From the NCBI RefSeq assembly GCF_008831285.2, contig NC_045142.1:3043001-3107000 (forward strand): DNA of 64,000 nucleotides, in the 5' to 3' direction. Positions 1 to 10,589 of the stretch are shown piece by piece. The notes under the pieces were generated by a model. That model was not told the DNA's origin. It searched no databases and saw nothing but the letters and a program-made list of their open reading frames with translations. The translations under genes were made by a program, and so were the position numbers. This DNA is from Nymphaea colorata. Lineage: Eukaryota; Streptophyta; Magnoliopsida; Nymphaeales; Nymphaeaceae. The number at the start of each line of letters is the position of its first letter. Within the stretch, counting starts at the first letter, position 1.

Positions 1-731
1 ATTAATCAACTGGCTGCTTAAATTGTATGTTTGCCAGAGAATTTGACTGCCGTGATGGCCGCTCCTGTCAGTCAGTTGAAGACAAAGCTTTGTTCATCCT
101 ATTGAATAATAAGCTGAAGGTCACAACTGGGTGGAGGATGTCCGGCTATTACCATATTGGATTCAAATATTTGTGCATTCATCATGATTTTTCTTTTTCT
201 TCTTGCAAGTTTCTTATCATTTCTTCGTCATGCTTCCACTTAACAAGAGAAGCGACAAGTAAAGAAAGCGCATCAACGGGTATCACTTCATAAGCAAGAA
301 TGATCGACATTTAATAAGCTTGCCATGGTCGCTATTTGTCATACTGAGAGAAATGATCCATAGTTAGCAAATGAAATTGGCAAGAATTGAAGATGCAATC
401 GCTTTGAAACTGCATGAAACATGCTCACCACTGTGACAAATCTGTTGGAGAAACGATGCAGCTGCATAAGCATGAACTTTACTCGTGCCACAGTGATCAA
501 GTTCACCTTCTGGTAGACTTCGGGATTGCTCCCTGCAAATACGGAGTTTGTCGATCTTCGAACATGAATGACAACATAGTGCAGATGACGCGTCACCATT
601 TGTAGATTTCAATTATAATAAGGTGTTGAAACAATGTCTCTAATGTTACGTGGTAGCAAGAGCCCAAAGTAGACTCGTTATGAAAAAAGGAGCCAAGGTT
701 CAGCCATTAAGCTGACCTACCGCGGTCAAAG
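1..731. other. Intergenic DNA before the tandem duplication
   Basis: I see no convincing gene here. Short open frames on both strands overlap each other and show no family motifs or splice context. The stretch is not shared with the second unit, so the duplicated block begins near 732. Confidence 0.5.
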
Positions 732-877
732 CCAAAGGCGGTTCAGTTTGGCGCGTGGGGCCCACTCAGGATCCCGGACGCGAAGCATTTCGATGCATGA
801 AGTTTGATAAAGGGATTCGGTTCCGGCGCCAAGTCCGCAATGAACGGTAATTAATGAAACTTTCGCGTCCGCGTCTC

Positions 878-898
878 GAACCTTCTTGCGTTTATAAA
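878..898 (+). promoter_or_regulatory. Core promoter of SR45a-A: heat-shock-like element plus TATA box
   Basis: GAACCTTC (878-885), a GAA-nn-TTC pair matching the minimal heat-shock element, sits directly before TTTATAAATT (891-900). A 5' UTR exon follows and ends near 1012 at GATACG|GTAATTTT. The same arrangement occurs before SR45a-B. SR45a genes are known to respond to heat and strong light, so the site is plausible, but two half-sites alone are weak evidence. Confidence 0.5.
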
Positions 899-1906
899 TT
901 ATAAGGGAGCTTCTTTTCCACTTCCCATTTGCCTTCTGGTTCTCTGTGCCGTCCGGAGGGCTTTCGTCCTGGTTCGCGATTCGAGTGTTGTTCTGAGTGG
1001 AGGAGCTGATACGGTAATTTTGCTAACTTTTTTTCTTTTAATAAGAGAGATCTTCTAGCTTCATGATTAGATTGTCGCTTCTTCTGAATGTTTTGATTTG
1101 ATGGTTCTCACAGAGAAATAGGTTTTCTTGTGTTTCTCTTTGATTTTTTGCTTTTTCTCCGTGGGAATTCTTTGGTGGGGGCTTCTTTATATGTCTGTGA
1201 CCCCAAAATTTCGTAATTTCATGATATATTTTGATATGTTATGATATGAATTTGTTTTTCTGCTTTTTTTTTTCAGCTTCGCACGTGGCCGTTCGTGTTT
1301 TCCTGGTTGCGCTGTCTTTTGGTTGGCGTGTTGGTTTTTTCTTAGAAATTACGTGCTTCTGCTTATATGTTTAACGAACTCGTAGTTTGGTTTGGCTGAA
1401 TTGCTGTTATTTTCTCGTTGTCTGATGGAGCGATGTTTAGGTTGTTATTATCGTTATTGTTGTTGCTGTTGTTATTCCTTCTGTCCTTGCTGTTATCCTT
1501 ATAGTTATTGTTGTTGTTCTTGTGGTTAACGGTCGAACTTTATAATACCTTTTACAGAAATGCTTTAAATTTGTAGATTTCGCAGTAGATGGGAGTTCGT
1601 ATTTTCCTTTCTAATTCTTTTGATTGAGCCACATATCATTTAATTGTTCGTACTCTTCTTCTTCTTCTATTTGTTACGATGTGATGGTCGACGCCAGGCG
1701 AGGACTATATAAAGGACTAAACGGATTTTATCTGCTTCCTTTGATTTTGCTGAAGGACAATATTTTTTGTTGAATGCTACTTCTGCAGGCCGGTATGGTG
1801 GCCTTAGTTTTTTTTTTTTTTTTAAATAATTTCACCTCTTGAGATGGCCGATAAGCGTGGTTTTTAAAATCGTATTTGATGCTTTTCCTCTCTTGTTGCA
1901 TAATAG

Positions 1907-1974
1907 CGCTCTTGTACAGTTATACTTGTTCTCATGGGTGATGCAATCAACTTGCATGACATCATGGCAACAAG
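1907..1974 (+). other. Candidate alternative 5' exon with an upstream ATG (unit A)
   Basis: A pyrimidine-rich stretch and TAATAG precede this segment, and CAACAAG|GTATGC makes a good donor at its end. It holds an ATG at 1934. The core is identical in unit B (12227-12295) while the flanking intron has diverged. See the unit B entry for the reading-frame consequence. Confidence 0.4.
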
Positions 1975-2191
1975 GTATGCTGTTTGTCTGCTTTTGTCTC
2001 TTTCCAAAGCTAAAGAGGAATTAATTTTTTTAGTTTGTAAAATTCTGGTATCTGATCTTCTTTTCCTTTTTCTTTTTCTTCCCCCTGAATTAGGTAGATG
2101 ATAGGCTTGTGTTTCATTTATGTTTTTCTGGCTGTGAATGGCCTGTTATATGACATATCACTGACCTGTTTCTTCTACTCAAATGTGGCAG

Positions 2192-2685
2192 ATGTCATAC
2201 TCCAGAAGTGAGAGGTGCGTGTTTTCTCATTATCCTCCCCGGTTATTTTTGGAAGGCTTTAGCGGTGTTGGACAATCCGTTTGTTTAAACTGCTGATTGT
2301 GCTGCATATTTGAGTGCAGGTACCATTCTCGGTCTGGTTCATATTTACGCTCACGTTCCAGGTCATTGTCGCCCGATATGAACTGGAAGCGGAGAAGGTC
2401 CTTGTCAAGGTCAAGGAGTCGTCCAAGGTAAAATTTTGTAGCCTACCATCTGTGGGGATTGCTCAAATAGCTTGTTTTTGCCATATGATAAAGAAAAAGG
2501 AAAATCTTTGTAGATATTGAACGATGAAGGGCATATTTATGTTCCGTCGTTGATGTCATATATCTATTGGCAGGCGCTATAACTATGACGCAGAAAACCC
2601 GGGAAATAACCTTGACCTGACCGGGCTTTCCACTCGAATCTCCAAGAAAGAGCATGAGAGGCATTTCGCCAGTGAGGGTGGGACG
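2192..2685 (+). pseudogene. SR45a: SR45a copy A, 5' part: start codon, RS region and first half of RRM
   Basis: Three exons match those of the intact copy: 2192-2214 (ATG start), 2320-2427 and 2574-2685. Together they form 81 open codons with good splice sites. Compared with copy B, six bases are missing from the Arg/Ser-rich exon, and the RNP2 motif reads LDLTGL instead of LYVTGL, placing an acidic residue at a conserved aromatic position. The next two exons (second half of the RRM, including RNP1, and the linker) are absent, replaced by foreign DNA from about 2989 to 7710. As an SR45a protein this copy is broken. The three exons remain open and could be spliced to the foreign frame starting at 3021. 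It may still be transcribed, since promoter and 5' UTR are retained. Confidence 0.8.
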
Positions 2686-3020
2686 GTAAGCAAATGGTTT
2701 TGTGATCGATTAATTGTTTAGGTAGTTTTGTTGGATAATGATATGTTTGAGGGGGTGTGACGAATTTTGGTACGTAGCTGTAACAATTGTCTGTCAATCC
2801 TGCACCTCCTTGTGGCATCAATAGTAACGTGCTAAGGGGCGTTTGAGTAGAAACATGGTTTTGGTGGTTCTTGTTATCTGGATATCTTTTACTGTTAGTT
2901 TTTACCGTTTTGTGGGCTCTGACTTTTATCGCCTATCGTTTTTTTATTCTCATATATTTTGGAAGTTTGATTTGTTCCTTAAAACTTGTGATCCGCTTCC
3001 CTCATTCTCTCATTTCTCAG

Positions 3021-4112
3021 GTACTGAAGAATGAGTTCCTGAACTTCAAAGAGGAACTGGAGATAGTGAAATCACAAGTTAGCAAACTGACAGATCTCAA
3101 TGAAAAGCTCCAAAGAAACCAAGAATCCAACCAAGACAAAACCCAAGAAAAAGGAAAAGCCAAAGCGAAAGGAAAACAGACAAAGGAAGCAACCAAGACA
3201 CAAAAGAAACCCGTTTTGATAAAAAATCAAAACCTCAATAACAGATTCCAGAGACGAACCCAGAACAAACCAAAGCCAGTCCAATTTATTCCACCCCAAA
3301 TACAAACCTATCCGAAAACTATTCAGATCCAGAAAGAGGAAAGCCAAAACCACGTAGCCTACACCAAAAACCTAAAACAAATTACAGATTTTTTGAACAA
3401 AAACGCAAGAGAAAAATGTAAGGAACGTGAAGGGTATACTACCATACCCCTACCAGGGTTCAACAAACTCATAGCCTACCCAAATACCAATCCCTACTTA
3501 GTAAAAACAGCCTACAGCTATGGACTTTTACACGTTGTATACACCAACAATGGCAAAGAACTCGAACAAGTACCAGACATATGCAGAGTCGCCAAGAGAT
3601 ATTTGGACATCACAAAGGCCGAATTAATTTTTGTCAGATTTTATTCGGCACAGGCAGAAATAACACAAGACAAAATCTTGCCACCAATACAGTGTGTCAA
3701 GATAGGACTCACAAAGGACATGGTGGATCCGGACACACAGGTCCAAGAAGAAATACTCTTATCAGAGATAAGAGAATTTTTTTCAAAGAAAAGAGCTAAA
3801 AGCATTAAGATAATCTTTCAAGAGCTATTGCAGCAGTTCAATAACCAAAAGATTTGGTTATACGAATCAAAGGGTTATCAAATTATATTTTCACTATCAC
3901 AAAAAACAAAAGAAGGATCTCTTGAAGAAATAAGACGATGGTTAGAGACATTGGCAAAACCAGAAGAAGTGCCGAAGACAAGAGCTATCAAACAAGAATT
4001 CATGTCACAAGAGAGCCTGAAAGGTTTTTGCAGGCTTATGCAGAAGATACCAGAGCACGCATGTACAGAATGTTCGCGGGCACCAGAATTATGCGACATC
4101 AATCTAGGATAA
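3021..4112 (+). CDS. Virus-derived open frame, probable endogenous Caulimoviridae fragment
   Basis: A 363-codon frame is open from the acceptor TTTCTCAG at 3020 to the stop at 4110-4112; the same frame also runs backward through intron sequence to 2871. In order it shows a charged heptad-like stretch likely to form a coiled coil (about residues 1-35), a Lys-rich basic tract with repeated KGK/KAK (about 45-75), a polar linker, a folded-looking region (about 130-335), and a Cys-rich tail (ACTECSRAPELC). Composition is A-rich with many Lys, Gln and Asn codons, unlike the host exons. This layout recalls the inclusion-body/transactivator or the poorly characterised last-frame proteins of plant pararetroviruses. 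No reverse transcriptase, coat or movement domain is present, so only a fragment was captured. A lineage-specific retroelement protein is the main alternative. I do not recognise the family with certainty. The frame is in phase with the upstream SR45a exon. Confidence 0.4.
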   Translation, partial: VLKNEFLNFKEELEIVKSQVSKLTDLNEKLQRNQESNQDKTQEKGKAKAKGKQTKEATKTQKKPVLIKNQNLNNRFQRRTQNKPKPVQFIPPQIQTYPKTIQIQKEESQNHVAYTKNLKQITDFLNKNAREKCKEREGYTTIPLPGFNKLIAYPNTNPYLVKTAYSYGLLHVVYTNNGKELEQVPDICRVAKRYLDITKAELIFVRFYSAQAEITQDKILPPIQCVKIGLTKDMVDPDTQVQEEILLSEIREFFSKKRAKSIKIIFQELLQQFNNQKIWLYESKGYQIIFSLSQKTKEGSLEEIRRWLETLAKPEEVPKTRAIKQEFMSQESLKGFCRLMQKIPEHACTECSRAPELCDINLG

Positions 4113-4490
4113 CGTAACAAAGGCACCAGAATCTAGAATAACCTAGCAAGCACCAGAATTATGCGACATCAATCTAGGATCATGTAGCAAAGGCACCAAA
4201 TCTAGAATAACCTAGCAAGCACCAGAATTATGCGACATCAATCTAGGATCATGTAGCAAAGGCACCAGAATCTAGAATAACCTAGCAAGCACCAGAATTA
4301 TGCGACATCAATCTAGGATCATGTAGCAAAGGCACCAAATCTAGAATAACCTAGCAAGCACCAGAATTATGCGACATCAATCTAGGATCATGTAGCAAAG
4401 GCACCAAATCTAGAATAACGTAGCAAGCACCAGAATTATGCGACATCAATCTAGAATAACGTAGCAAAAGCATCAGAATCTAGAATGACA
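4080..4490 (+). repeat. Tandem repeat, ~69-70 bp, six copies, overlapping the end of the viral frame
   Basis: Units start near 4080, 4150, 4219, 4289, 4358 and 4427, each with GCACCAGAATTATGCGACAT. The first unit encodes the last residues and stop of the open frame, so the array grew from coding sequence. Copies differ by a few bases. Tandem repeats close to the end of the last gene are known in some endogenous plant pararetroviruses. Confidence 0.85.
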
Positions 4491-4619
4491 TAGCAAAGAA
4501 GAAATGCTAAAAGTTAAAGGCAAAAGGTACAAAAGGAGATATGACAAAAGGCGGATAGATTTCCAAGTACAAAAGGAAGCAAATTCCTAAACCAACCAAC
4601 AAAGGTGAAGAATGTGATC

Positions 4620-4985
4620 TAAAGCAAACCCCATTCAGCGAATAAAGCAAACCCCACTCAGTGAAGACCACTAAGTAAAGGATGTGATATAAAGCAAACC
4701 CCACTCAGTGAAGACTAGATTGGCCACTAAGGAAAGGATGTGATATAAAGCAAACCCCACTCAGTGAAGACCACTAAGTAAAGGATGTGATATAATCATA
4801 TAAAGCAAACCCCACTCAGTGAAGAATAGATTGGCCACTCAAGTAAAAGATCATACAGATGACATGATAAAGATTCCGCATACGAAGGCACACTTCCTAA
4901 AGAATTGATTCCCCACTCAATGAAGAATAAATTCGCCACTAAGTAAGGGATGTGATATAAAGCTGATCCCACTCAGTGTGGGTGG
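4620..4985 (+). repeat. Second tandem repeat, ~47-56 bp, about six copies
   Basis: Units share AAAGCAAACCCCACTCAGTG followed by a variable tail with CCACTAAGTAAAGGATGTGA. The last copies are degenerate. The block lies where a viral intergenic or promoter region would be expected, so it might be repeated regulatory sequence; this is inference. Confidence 0.8.
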
Positions 4986-7488
4986 AGCATCATCAACTGA
5001 GCGTGGGCAGCGGGCTGAAGACTTCAAGGTTGTGCAGGCACGGGAATTAGTAGATCCGGTTATAGCGAGTTCGAACCGTGAGTCTAGTCCTGACCCAGTC
5101 CACGCATGGCAAGCTTAAGGTTGAACTTAGGTAGGTTATATGACTGAACCTGCTAGGGAGAAGCCAAACTCACTGAACTTCTGAGACACCTTGTCTCGAT
5201 TTCTTTTTTATGCTTTTGCTTTATAGTTGAGTCGTTTTATTTCAGCAAGTGTTTCGGTTCACATGTTAAGAACCAGTTTTATTTCTTATTTCAAGTATTT
5301 AAGTTTTTGTGTAAGACATTTTGATTATGCAATCTAAGAATCAAAGTTGAAGTTATCGTATGAATTGGCTCTTGCCTCTCTCTTCCCCTCACCGGCGACC
5401 GACGATAACCAGAATTCCAACCTTCAACCCGTGGCTTTGGTTGAAGAACGACAAACTTGGAGACGTCCTTGGAGTCACCTGAAAACCTCCTAGAGCCTCT
5501 TCACCCTATGCACCATTTCCCCAATTGAATTGCAGTATCCTCTCGGTGCGGGAAGGTTTGGAGGAATGGCTCCAGTTGCCTAGTACCCAAGCGCATGACT
5601 TCGACTGCAAGAGAAGAGATAGGTGCCGTTAAATCTCCCGGCTCCTTCCCCACTCGAGCAAAGCTTAGAGCACACTGAAACCGTCCTTTGTAGGCCCTTG
5701 AACTCTGTCCAAAAACAGAGAGAGAGATCGCCGGAAAGGAGGATCGACGTCGGTTCTTCCTACGGACTGCTTTCACGATGAGAAACCGGGAGAACTCGTC
5801 GGATTTTATTGGTAAAAGGCCAGTCGGAATTCAGCGAATTTGATCAGTGGATTGCTTGGAGGACTCGTCCACGGCAGCAGCAAACCACTTCCAGTTCAAT
5901 CGTGAAGTTGCTGTCGACAGGAGATCAAAATCTCCAAAGCCAAATCCAAAACAAAAAGGGTCAATTTGTATCTACGGCTTGGGAGAGGCGAATAAGCAGA
6001 TTGGGCGGATGTTGCAGACGAAATCTTTCCCAATACAGGGTGGGTTTCACTCTCTCGCTTATTTCAGTAGAATCGCCCAAATCTTAGCAACATCCCCACC
6101 AAATGTCAGGTGAATCTGACCTGTCGTCATGGAGAACCAGCTTCCGATCGGAATTCAATTTCTGCACGCTCAAATCCTGAACGCTGCTATTTTTCCGGCC
6201 AAAATAGAGAGGCACCCACTTATTTCCGTTAATTCCCAAGTTGCCCATGTTCGAGTATAATTGTTATTAAGTTGGGATTTAATTGACATGGGCAGATTCA
6301 TCCTTTAGGCCCTTCCCGAGTTAAGGAGAGGGAGCGACCTGCGACCGTTACCACTGGCCGCCTCCTCTTGAGCTCCTCGTCTTTAAGAGGGAGTTACAAA
6401 GCTCCCTTGCTCATTCAGCCTTGATTGTTCATCCTCGCAACCCTCCAACGCATCACCACCTCTTCACCTTCAACGCACGAGCCAACACCTCCTTCACTCA
6501 TTGCACACTCCCTCTCCTCATCATTGAGGCAATAAAAAAGGTACGTTAGTGCATAACCCCTCACGCCTGACCCTTAGCTTAACCCATCTTCATAACAGTC
6601 CATACCCATTAAGACCCACCATCTCATTAACCCTCCACCATCATAAGCCTTACCCTTAGTCTAGCTCTAAGCCATAACCAACCCCTTAGCAATTAATCTC
6701 CATCTCCCAGCTCTATACAATCTAACCCAAATTGAGCCTACCTTCACCCACTCTGAGCTCACTCATTGTTTCGAGCTCGATTTGACCCTTTGGAGTCCAT
6801 TAGCTAGGTTCATCTCCAAGGATTAAACGTGATCAAAATTAACATCTCCACTACAGCTAGTAGGTCATCATGCAGCCTCCCTCGCTGCAATCATCTACCG
6901 AACATCTTCCTAGGCACCAAGGTGACCTCAGCCAGGTGGGCCGAGCCCCTGCTTCCATTCGGGCGCTCCTTCGTCACTTTGCTGCCTCTCTTGGTCAACT
7001 GAGGCCTGTAACAACCACGCTCCATCCTCCAAGTGTAGCCGGCAGCCCCAGGCTGTCCCCTTCCTTTGGCGAGACACTCCGTCTCTCTCGGCCAGCTTCC
7101 ACCAGTCCATAAGCAGTCCTAGGCCAGACAGACCTAATCTCTGTTCCACTTCCTTGCTGAGATATTCGAGTGTGGCTTTGCCACTGGTTTTCTCTCGGAT
7201 CACTTGCTGATCAAACCGATCGCTCGTAGGCTAGGTAACTTCTAAACATCCTATAAAACAGGGATTACATGTGTAATTGCTTTCTAAACCTGACTCTAGT
7301 CATTTGCTACAGTCGGTAGTCCCTCCCAAGCACCTTGCCAAGGACATGACTGCGGGTAGCTAGACTACCAAAGGGAAAAGACTTTGACCGTTCTAGAGAT
7401 TGTATGAATGGTTTGTGAATGAATGTTGAGTGAGTTGTGAGAGTTAAATTTGTATCGCTCACGTTTGTACAAGTCTTGAATCCCTTAG
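4986..7488. other. Unassigned foreign DNA inside SR45a-A
   Basis: This 2.5 kb has no match in unit B and so belongs to the insertion. It contains only short overlapping open frames and no recognisable polymerase, integrase or capsid motif. The left part (to about 5350) may be non-coding viral sequence. The rest is GC-richer and C/T-rich, with a promoter-like stretch near 6310-6540. It could be a second nested element or a degraded LTR-type sequence. I could not find clear terminal repeats. Confidence 0.4.
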
Positions 7489-7697
7489 CAGGGGCGGAGC
7501 TAGCATTTTTTTCAGGGGCGGAGCTAGCATTTTTTTCAGGGGTGGGCCAAACCATCCACGGGTCGGGCTAAGAAGAGCGACGGTAGGGCCAAGAGAAACG
7601 ACAGGTCGGGCCAAACTAAAAAAAATTGATTTTTTATATATAAAAGAAAATTTTGTTCTCAGCTCACCCGAGCCATGGCCCGGGCGGCCCGCCCCTG
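7489..7697. mobile_element. hAT-type MITE with 8-bp target duplication
   Basis: The element begins CAGGGGCGGAGC and ends GGCCCGCCCCTG, giving terminal inverted repeats CAGGGGCGG. It is flanked by TCCCTTAG (7481-7488) and CCCCTTAG (7698-7705), an 8-bp duplication with one mismatch, typical of hAT elements. Its left end is internally duplicated (CAGGGGCGGAGCTAGC twice, ~27 bp apart). It has no coding capacity. Related AT-rich pieces with GGAGC-type ends occur near 34205-34400, 46240-46450, 47540-47730 and 57365-57525. Confidence 0.75.
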
Positions 7698-7714
7698 CCC
7701 CTTAGTGTTGTAGA

Positions 7715-8171
7715 GGGATCGATCCTATTCTCCATACGGCAGGAGCGGGAGGGAAAGATACAGGTCGAGGTCCTGTTCCCGTGACGGTCACTCCCCATAC
7801 TGCTTTGGATGGCGCTACCGTTCCTATTCTCGAATCCCTTACAGGCTTACAGCAGAAGATGATACAGGTCGTATTTCCGGCACCTTATGCAATGTGCGGC
7901 TATCGTTACCGGAGATAGAGGTCGAGAGCATACTCACCCTACTACTACGACAGGAGGGATCGGTCGTATTCTCCGTACAGGCGGCGGCGCCGTGATGGCA
8001 GCCCGTATGATCGTTCACCTTCTCCGTATGAAAGGCGTCGGAGGTCTGTCTGGCGCAGTGTGTCTCGCCGGCGGAGTGATCTCTCGCGGATCGAGGAGTG
8101 TTTCACCGAGGAGCCCCAGTCGGAGCCGTAGCGTGATATCTCGCTCTAGGTCCCCGTCTGCCTCTGGCTGA
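7715..8171 (+). pseudogene. SR45a: SR45a copy A, 3' part: decayed last (RS-domain) exon
   Basis: From GAGGGATCGATCCTATTCTC onward this matches the last exon of SR45a-B (from about 14217) and then its 3' UTR. Small insertions and deletions break the Arg/Ser/Tyr repeat frame, for example around 7850-7890. The stop region (GCCTCTGGCTGA) is recognisable near 8170. It is separated from the 5' part by ~5 kb of foreign DNA. Confidence 0.8.
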
Positions 8172-8668
8172 TTTGAAGGCTTAGGGGACATTTGTGCTTA
8201 TGACCGTGCCTGTTTCTTTCACCCTTGTAGAAGAAAAAAGATGAACTCTTTAGCTTTGTAGTCACGTATATTTGACGCAAAAATTGTCACCTAAGGATAT
8301 ACTTCGGCGCAGTTTAGAGAGTCCGTTTTTTTTTTTACCGACGGGCTTTGAGCGTCTTTGCTGTCTGTCCCACACATGCGCGCAAACGGTGGACAGTTGT
8401 GCTCGGGGGAGCACCGATAATATCTATCAAGGGCTTCCTCCTCCCGTCCGTGGCTCATCTCCTGCAAGGTGGGGAGACAGATGGGTGTGATGTTTATCTC
8501 CAGGTTTAACTTGATGAGAAAAAGACATCAGGAAGCTGCTGTTGCAAGTGAAGCAGTAAGACTGTGTAGGTAACCAAAATTGAGGAATAAGCTGAAATCT
8601 TGAAAACTGAGGTAGATTTTACATCAAACCCATGTTGGAAAGGTGGTCAAAGTTGGGAGTAACTGAAC

Positions 8669-9052
8669 CTGCATACATGTGAAGGTATGTGATTGCTTGA
8701 GCAATATCAATGGCGATATCCAGACGAGCGCCAAGTTCGAGCACCTTGAAGCGTTTATCTGTTGATTTCTTAGCCATCTAAGATCACAATGGACTAGCGA
8801 TCTGAAAATTTGAAACATAAAAGAAGCTTGATGTGCTTAAAGATAGGGCCAGAGAAGGCTTAAAGAGTGTGCACCATATCATGTAGGAGATCTTGAAGAG
8901 TTCCGTTGTGGACGTACTCCACCACTATTATCCATTCGTCTGGTCTCTCAAGGCATCCGAAAAATCTAACCAGGTTCAGATGTTCCACCAACCAGTGACA
9001 GCGTCTTGATCTCACTTTCGAACTCTGCGGACAAATGGTGGTCGTGTAGACC
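8669..9052 (-). pseudogene. Kinase (CRCK-like) copy A, two-exon remnant
   Basis: Two segments match kinase exons of unit B: 8880-9052 (equal to 17108-17276, with the alpha-C Glu region) and 8669-8758 (equal to 16915-17004). The first has four extra bases in CTGTCACTGGTTGGTGGAA where B has CTGTCAATGGTGGAA, shifting the frame. Its splice donor has changed from G|GTATGG to G|ATATGG. The exons for the glycine loop, HRD and DFG motifs, and C terminus are all missing. It cannot encode a kinase. Confidence 0.85.
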
Positions 9053-9596
9053 CTGGAGCAAATTTTTCTCTGTCCTGTCCACTGGTGCATAAGGGAGAAA
9101 GAGCGATGAGCGGAAACGAAGGAGAAACAATAAATCGCTAAACGTCGATGAAATGCATATTTGTAAGTGGACTAATGGACAAGATGCAAAATCATGCAAT
9201 GAAGCGTGGGGAAAACAGTTAATCCTGTTGAACCAGTTCAGACAAGATTTGTCTATTTTGTTCAACTACTTGACCAGCATTATTTGAAAGTTAAGCTTCT
9301 TGTTGATTCTTTTAGGTTCTTAGATATGGAATTCATGTAGATAGCAGTTAGATTAACCAAAACGTGACATGAATTTGGTGTATAAGATGAAGCGTACTCC
9401 AGTATACATCATCAGTTCTTCCCTTCAATCTGAGAGAGAGAGAGAGAGTTCCTAGGATAGAAGATATTAGCTTTTATTGATTTATCTTGCCATATTTTTG
9501 CCTCCCCATCAGCCTAAAAACTCTTCATGAATCCCGTAATATATTCACTACTCCTTACAAACACTTGCGGATTTCTGATTTCCGCAATCTCAATTA

Positions 9597-9955
9597 GGGG
9601 GCGCATGGTCTTAAATTTTTTACTTTAGAATTTAATTCTAAAAACAAAATTCCACCTCAAATTAGACTTGGAATTAAATTTTCAGCTCCAGTTTCCAGTT
9701 GTGTTTGATAGTCTGGCATTTTGCTTGCAAAATTGAAAATGATGTGTTTGATAAAATAATAGAATTGATGAACTAAAACCATTATGATATGAAAAATTGT
9801 AAAATTATGAAATCATAATTCTACTACCCCTATGATAAAATGAGCCTATAATTTCAGAATCAAATTTTTTTTGTTTGATAGTACAGTTCCTATTTCATCA
9901 AAAAATGAAAAATTCAATTATAAAATTTCACAATTCCACTCTCATCAAGCAGCCC
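9597..9955. mobile_element. MITE-like element, unit A copy
   Basis: An AT-rich segment runs from GGGGGCGCATGG to CATCAAGCAGCCC, flanked by TTA and TAA. It is duplicated in unit B at 18675-19021, so it was inserted before the duplication. The ends resemble short imperfect inverted repeats (GGGGGC / GCAGCCC). No protein is encoded. Superfamily assignment is uncertain. Confidence 0.4.
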
Positions 9956-10189
9956 TAACGAATTCTGACCCACATGCGTTGAGCAATCCCCATTTGTCAA
10001 CTCTTCAGTCACCTTCTTCTCAGGTATACAAATTTGCTGTCTGAAAAGTTTAGAAAAACATCCACAAACCGGTCAAATTATTTTGAAATCAGAATAATGA
10101 AGTATGGTTTTGTTTATTTCTGACAGTTGAAGGGGAAAATATTGCTTCTTGGGTCCAAATGGAAGCAGTGGTTAAATGCATTACACCCT

Positions 10190-10380
10190 TCATCTAAGTT
10201 CATTTAATTTGACATATAGAAGGAGTGATGGTCATGATTCATGAGATTCCAGTCATAACCCTTTCATCTAAGTTCATTTGAATGTCAAAAAGGAGTGATG
10301 GTCATGATTCTTGAGATTCGAGTCATAACCCATTGAACAACCATGGCCTGTGCCACTAGATCACCCTCACAAGCAGAATA
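10190..10380 (-). repeat. SINE-like sequence with polymerase III box motifs (unit A)
   Basis: On the minus strand TGATCTAGTGGCACAGG resembles a tRNA A box and GGTTATGACTCGAATCTC a B box, at roughly the spacing of tRNA-derived SINEs. A ~66-bp part (CATCTAAGTTCATTT to AGTCATAACCC) is tandemly duplicated here but single in the unit B counterpart (about 19975-20100). Confidence 0.35.
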
Positions 10381-10589
10381 GCTTAAGAGATTGTTCAGAT
10401 AATGGAAGAAATTTGAAAAAACCTCATGAACACAATAGGTACAAAAACCAAGACTGTGGCGAAGCGCTTTCTTTAGGTGAGCGAGAGGGTTATCCCACTA
10501 CCCTTAGCGAGACCCGAAAGCCCCCCATTTTCCTGGCATTATAGGGTCCTAACTCCTGAGCTGTTTTGGTGTCACAAAACACATGAACA

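Larger units (their letters stand above)
732..10470 (+). repeat. Tandem duplication, unit A (decayed)
   Basis: Unit A aligns in the same order with unit B (about 10709-20405). Both begin with the same promoter (AGGCGGTTCAGTTTGGCGCG) and run through the SR45a introns and exons, kinase exons, a MITE-like element and a SINE-like piece, ending near the shared CCAAGACTG motif. Unit A has a ~4.7-kb insertion replacing two SR45a exons. It lacks the DNA matching 15240-16820 (two kinase C-terminal exons) and 17515-18385 (the kinase exon with the glycine loop). Intron sequence is still very similar by eye, so the duplication is not ancient. Confidence 0.85.

Noticed and set aside
2871-3020. N-terminal extension of the viral frame with a hydrophobic start
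   Set aside because: This part is SR45a intron sequence by comparison with unit B (13150-13340), so the hydrophobic residues are not a real signal or membrane segment.
5041-5085. tRNA gene suggested by a GAGTTCGAACC word
   Set aside because: No matching A box or cloverleaf arms are present at the right distances.
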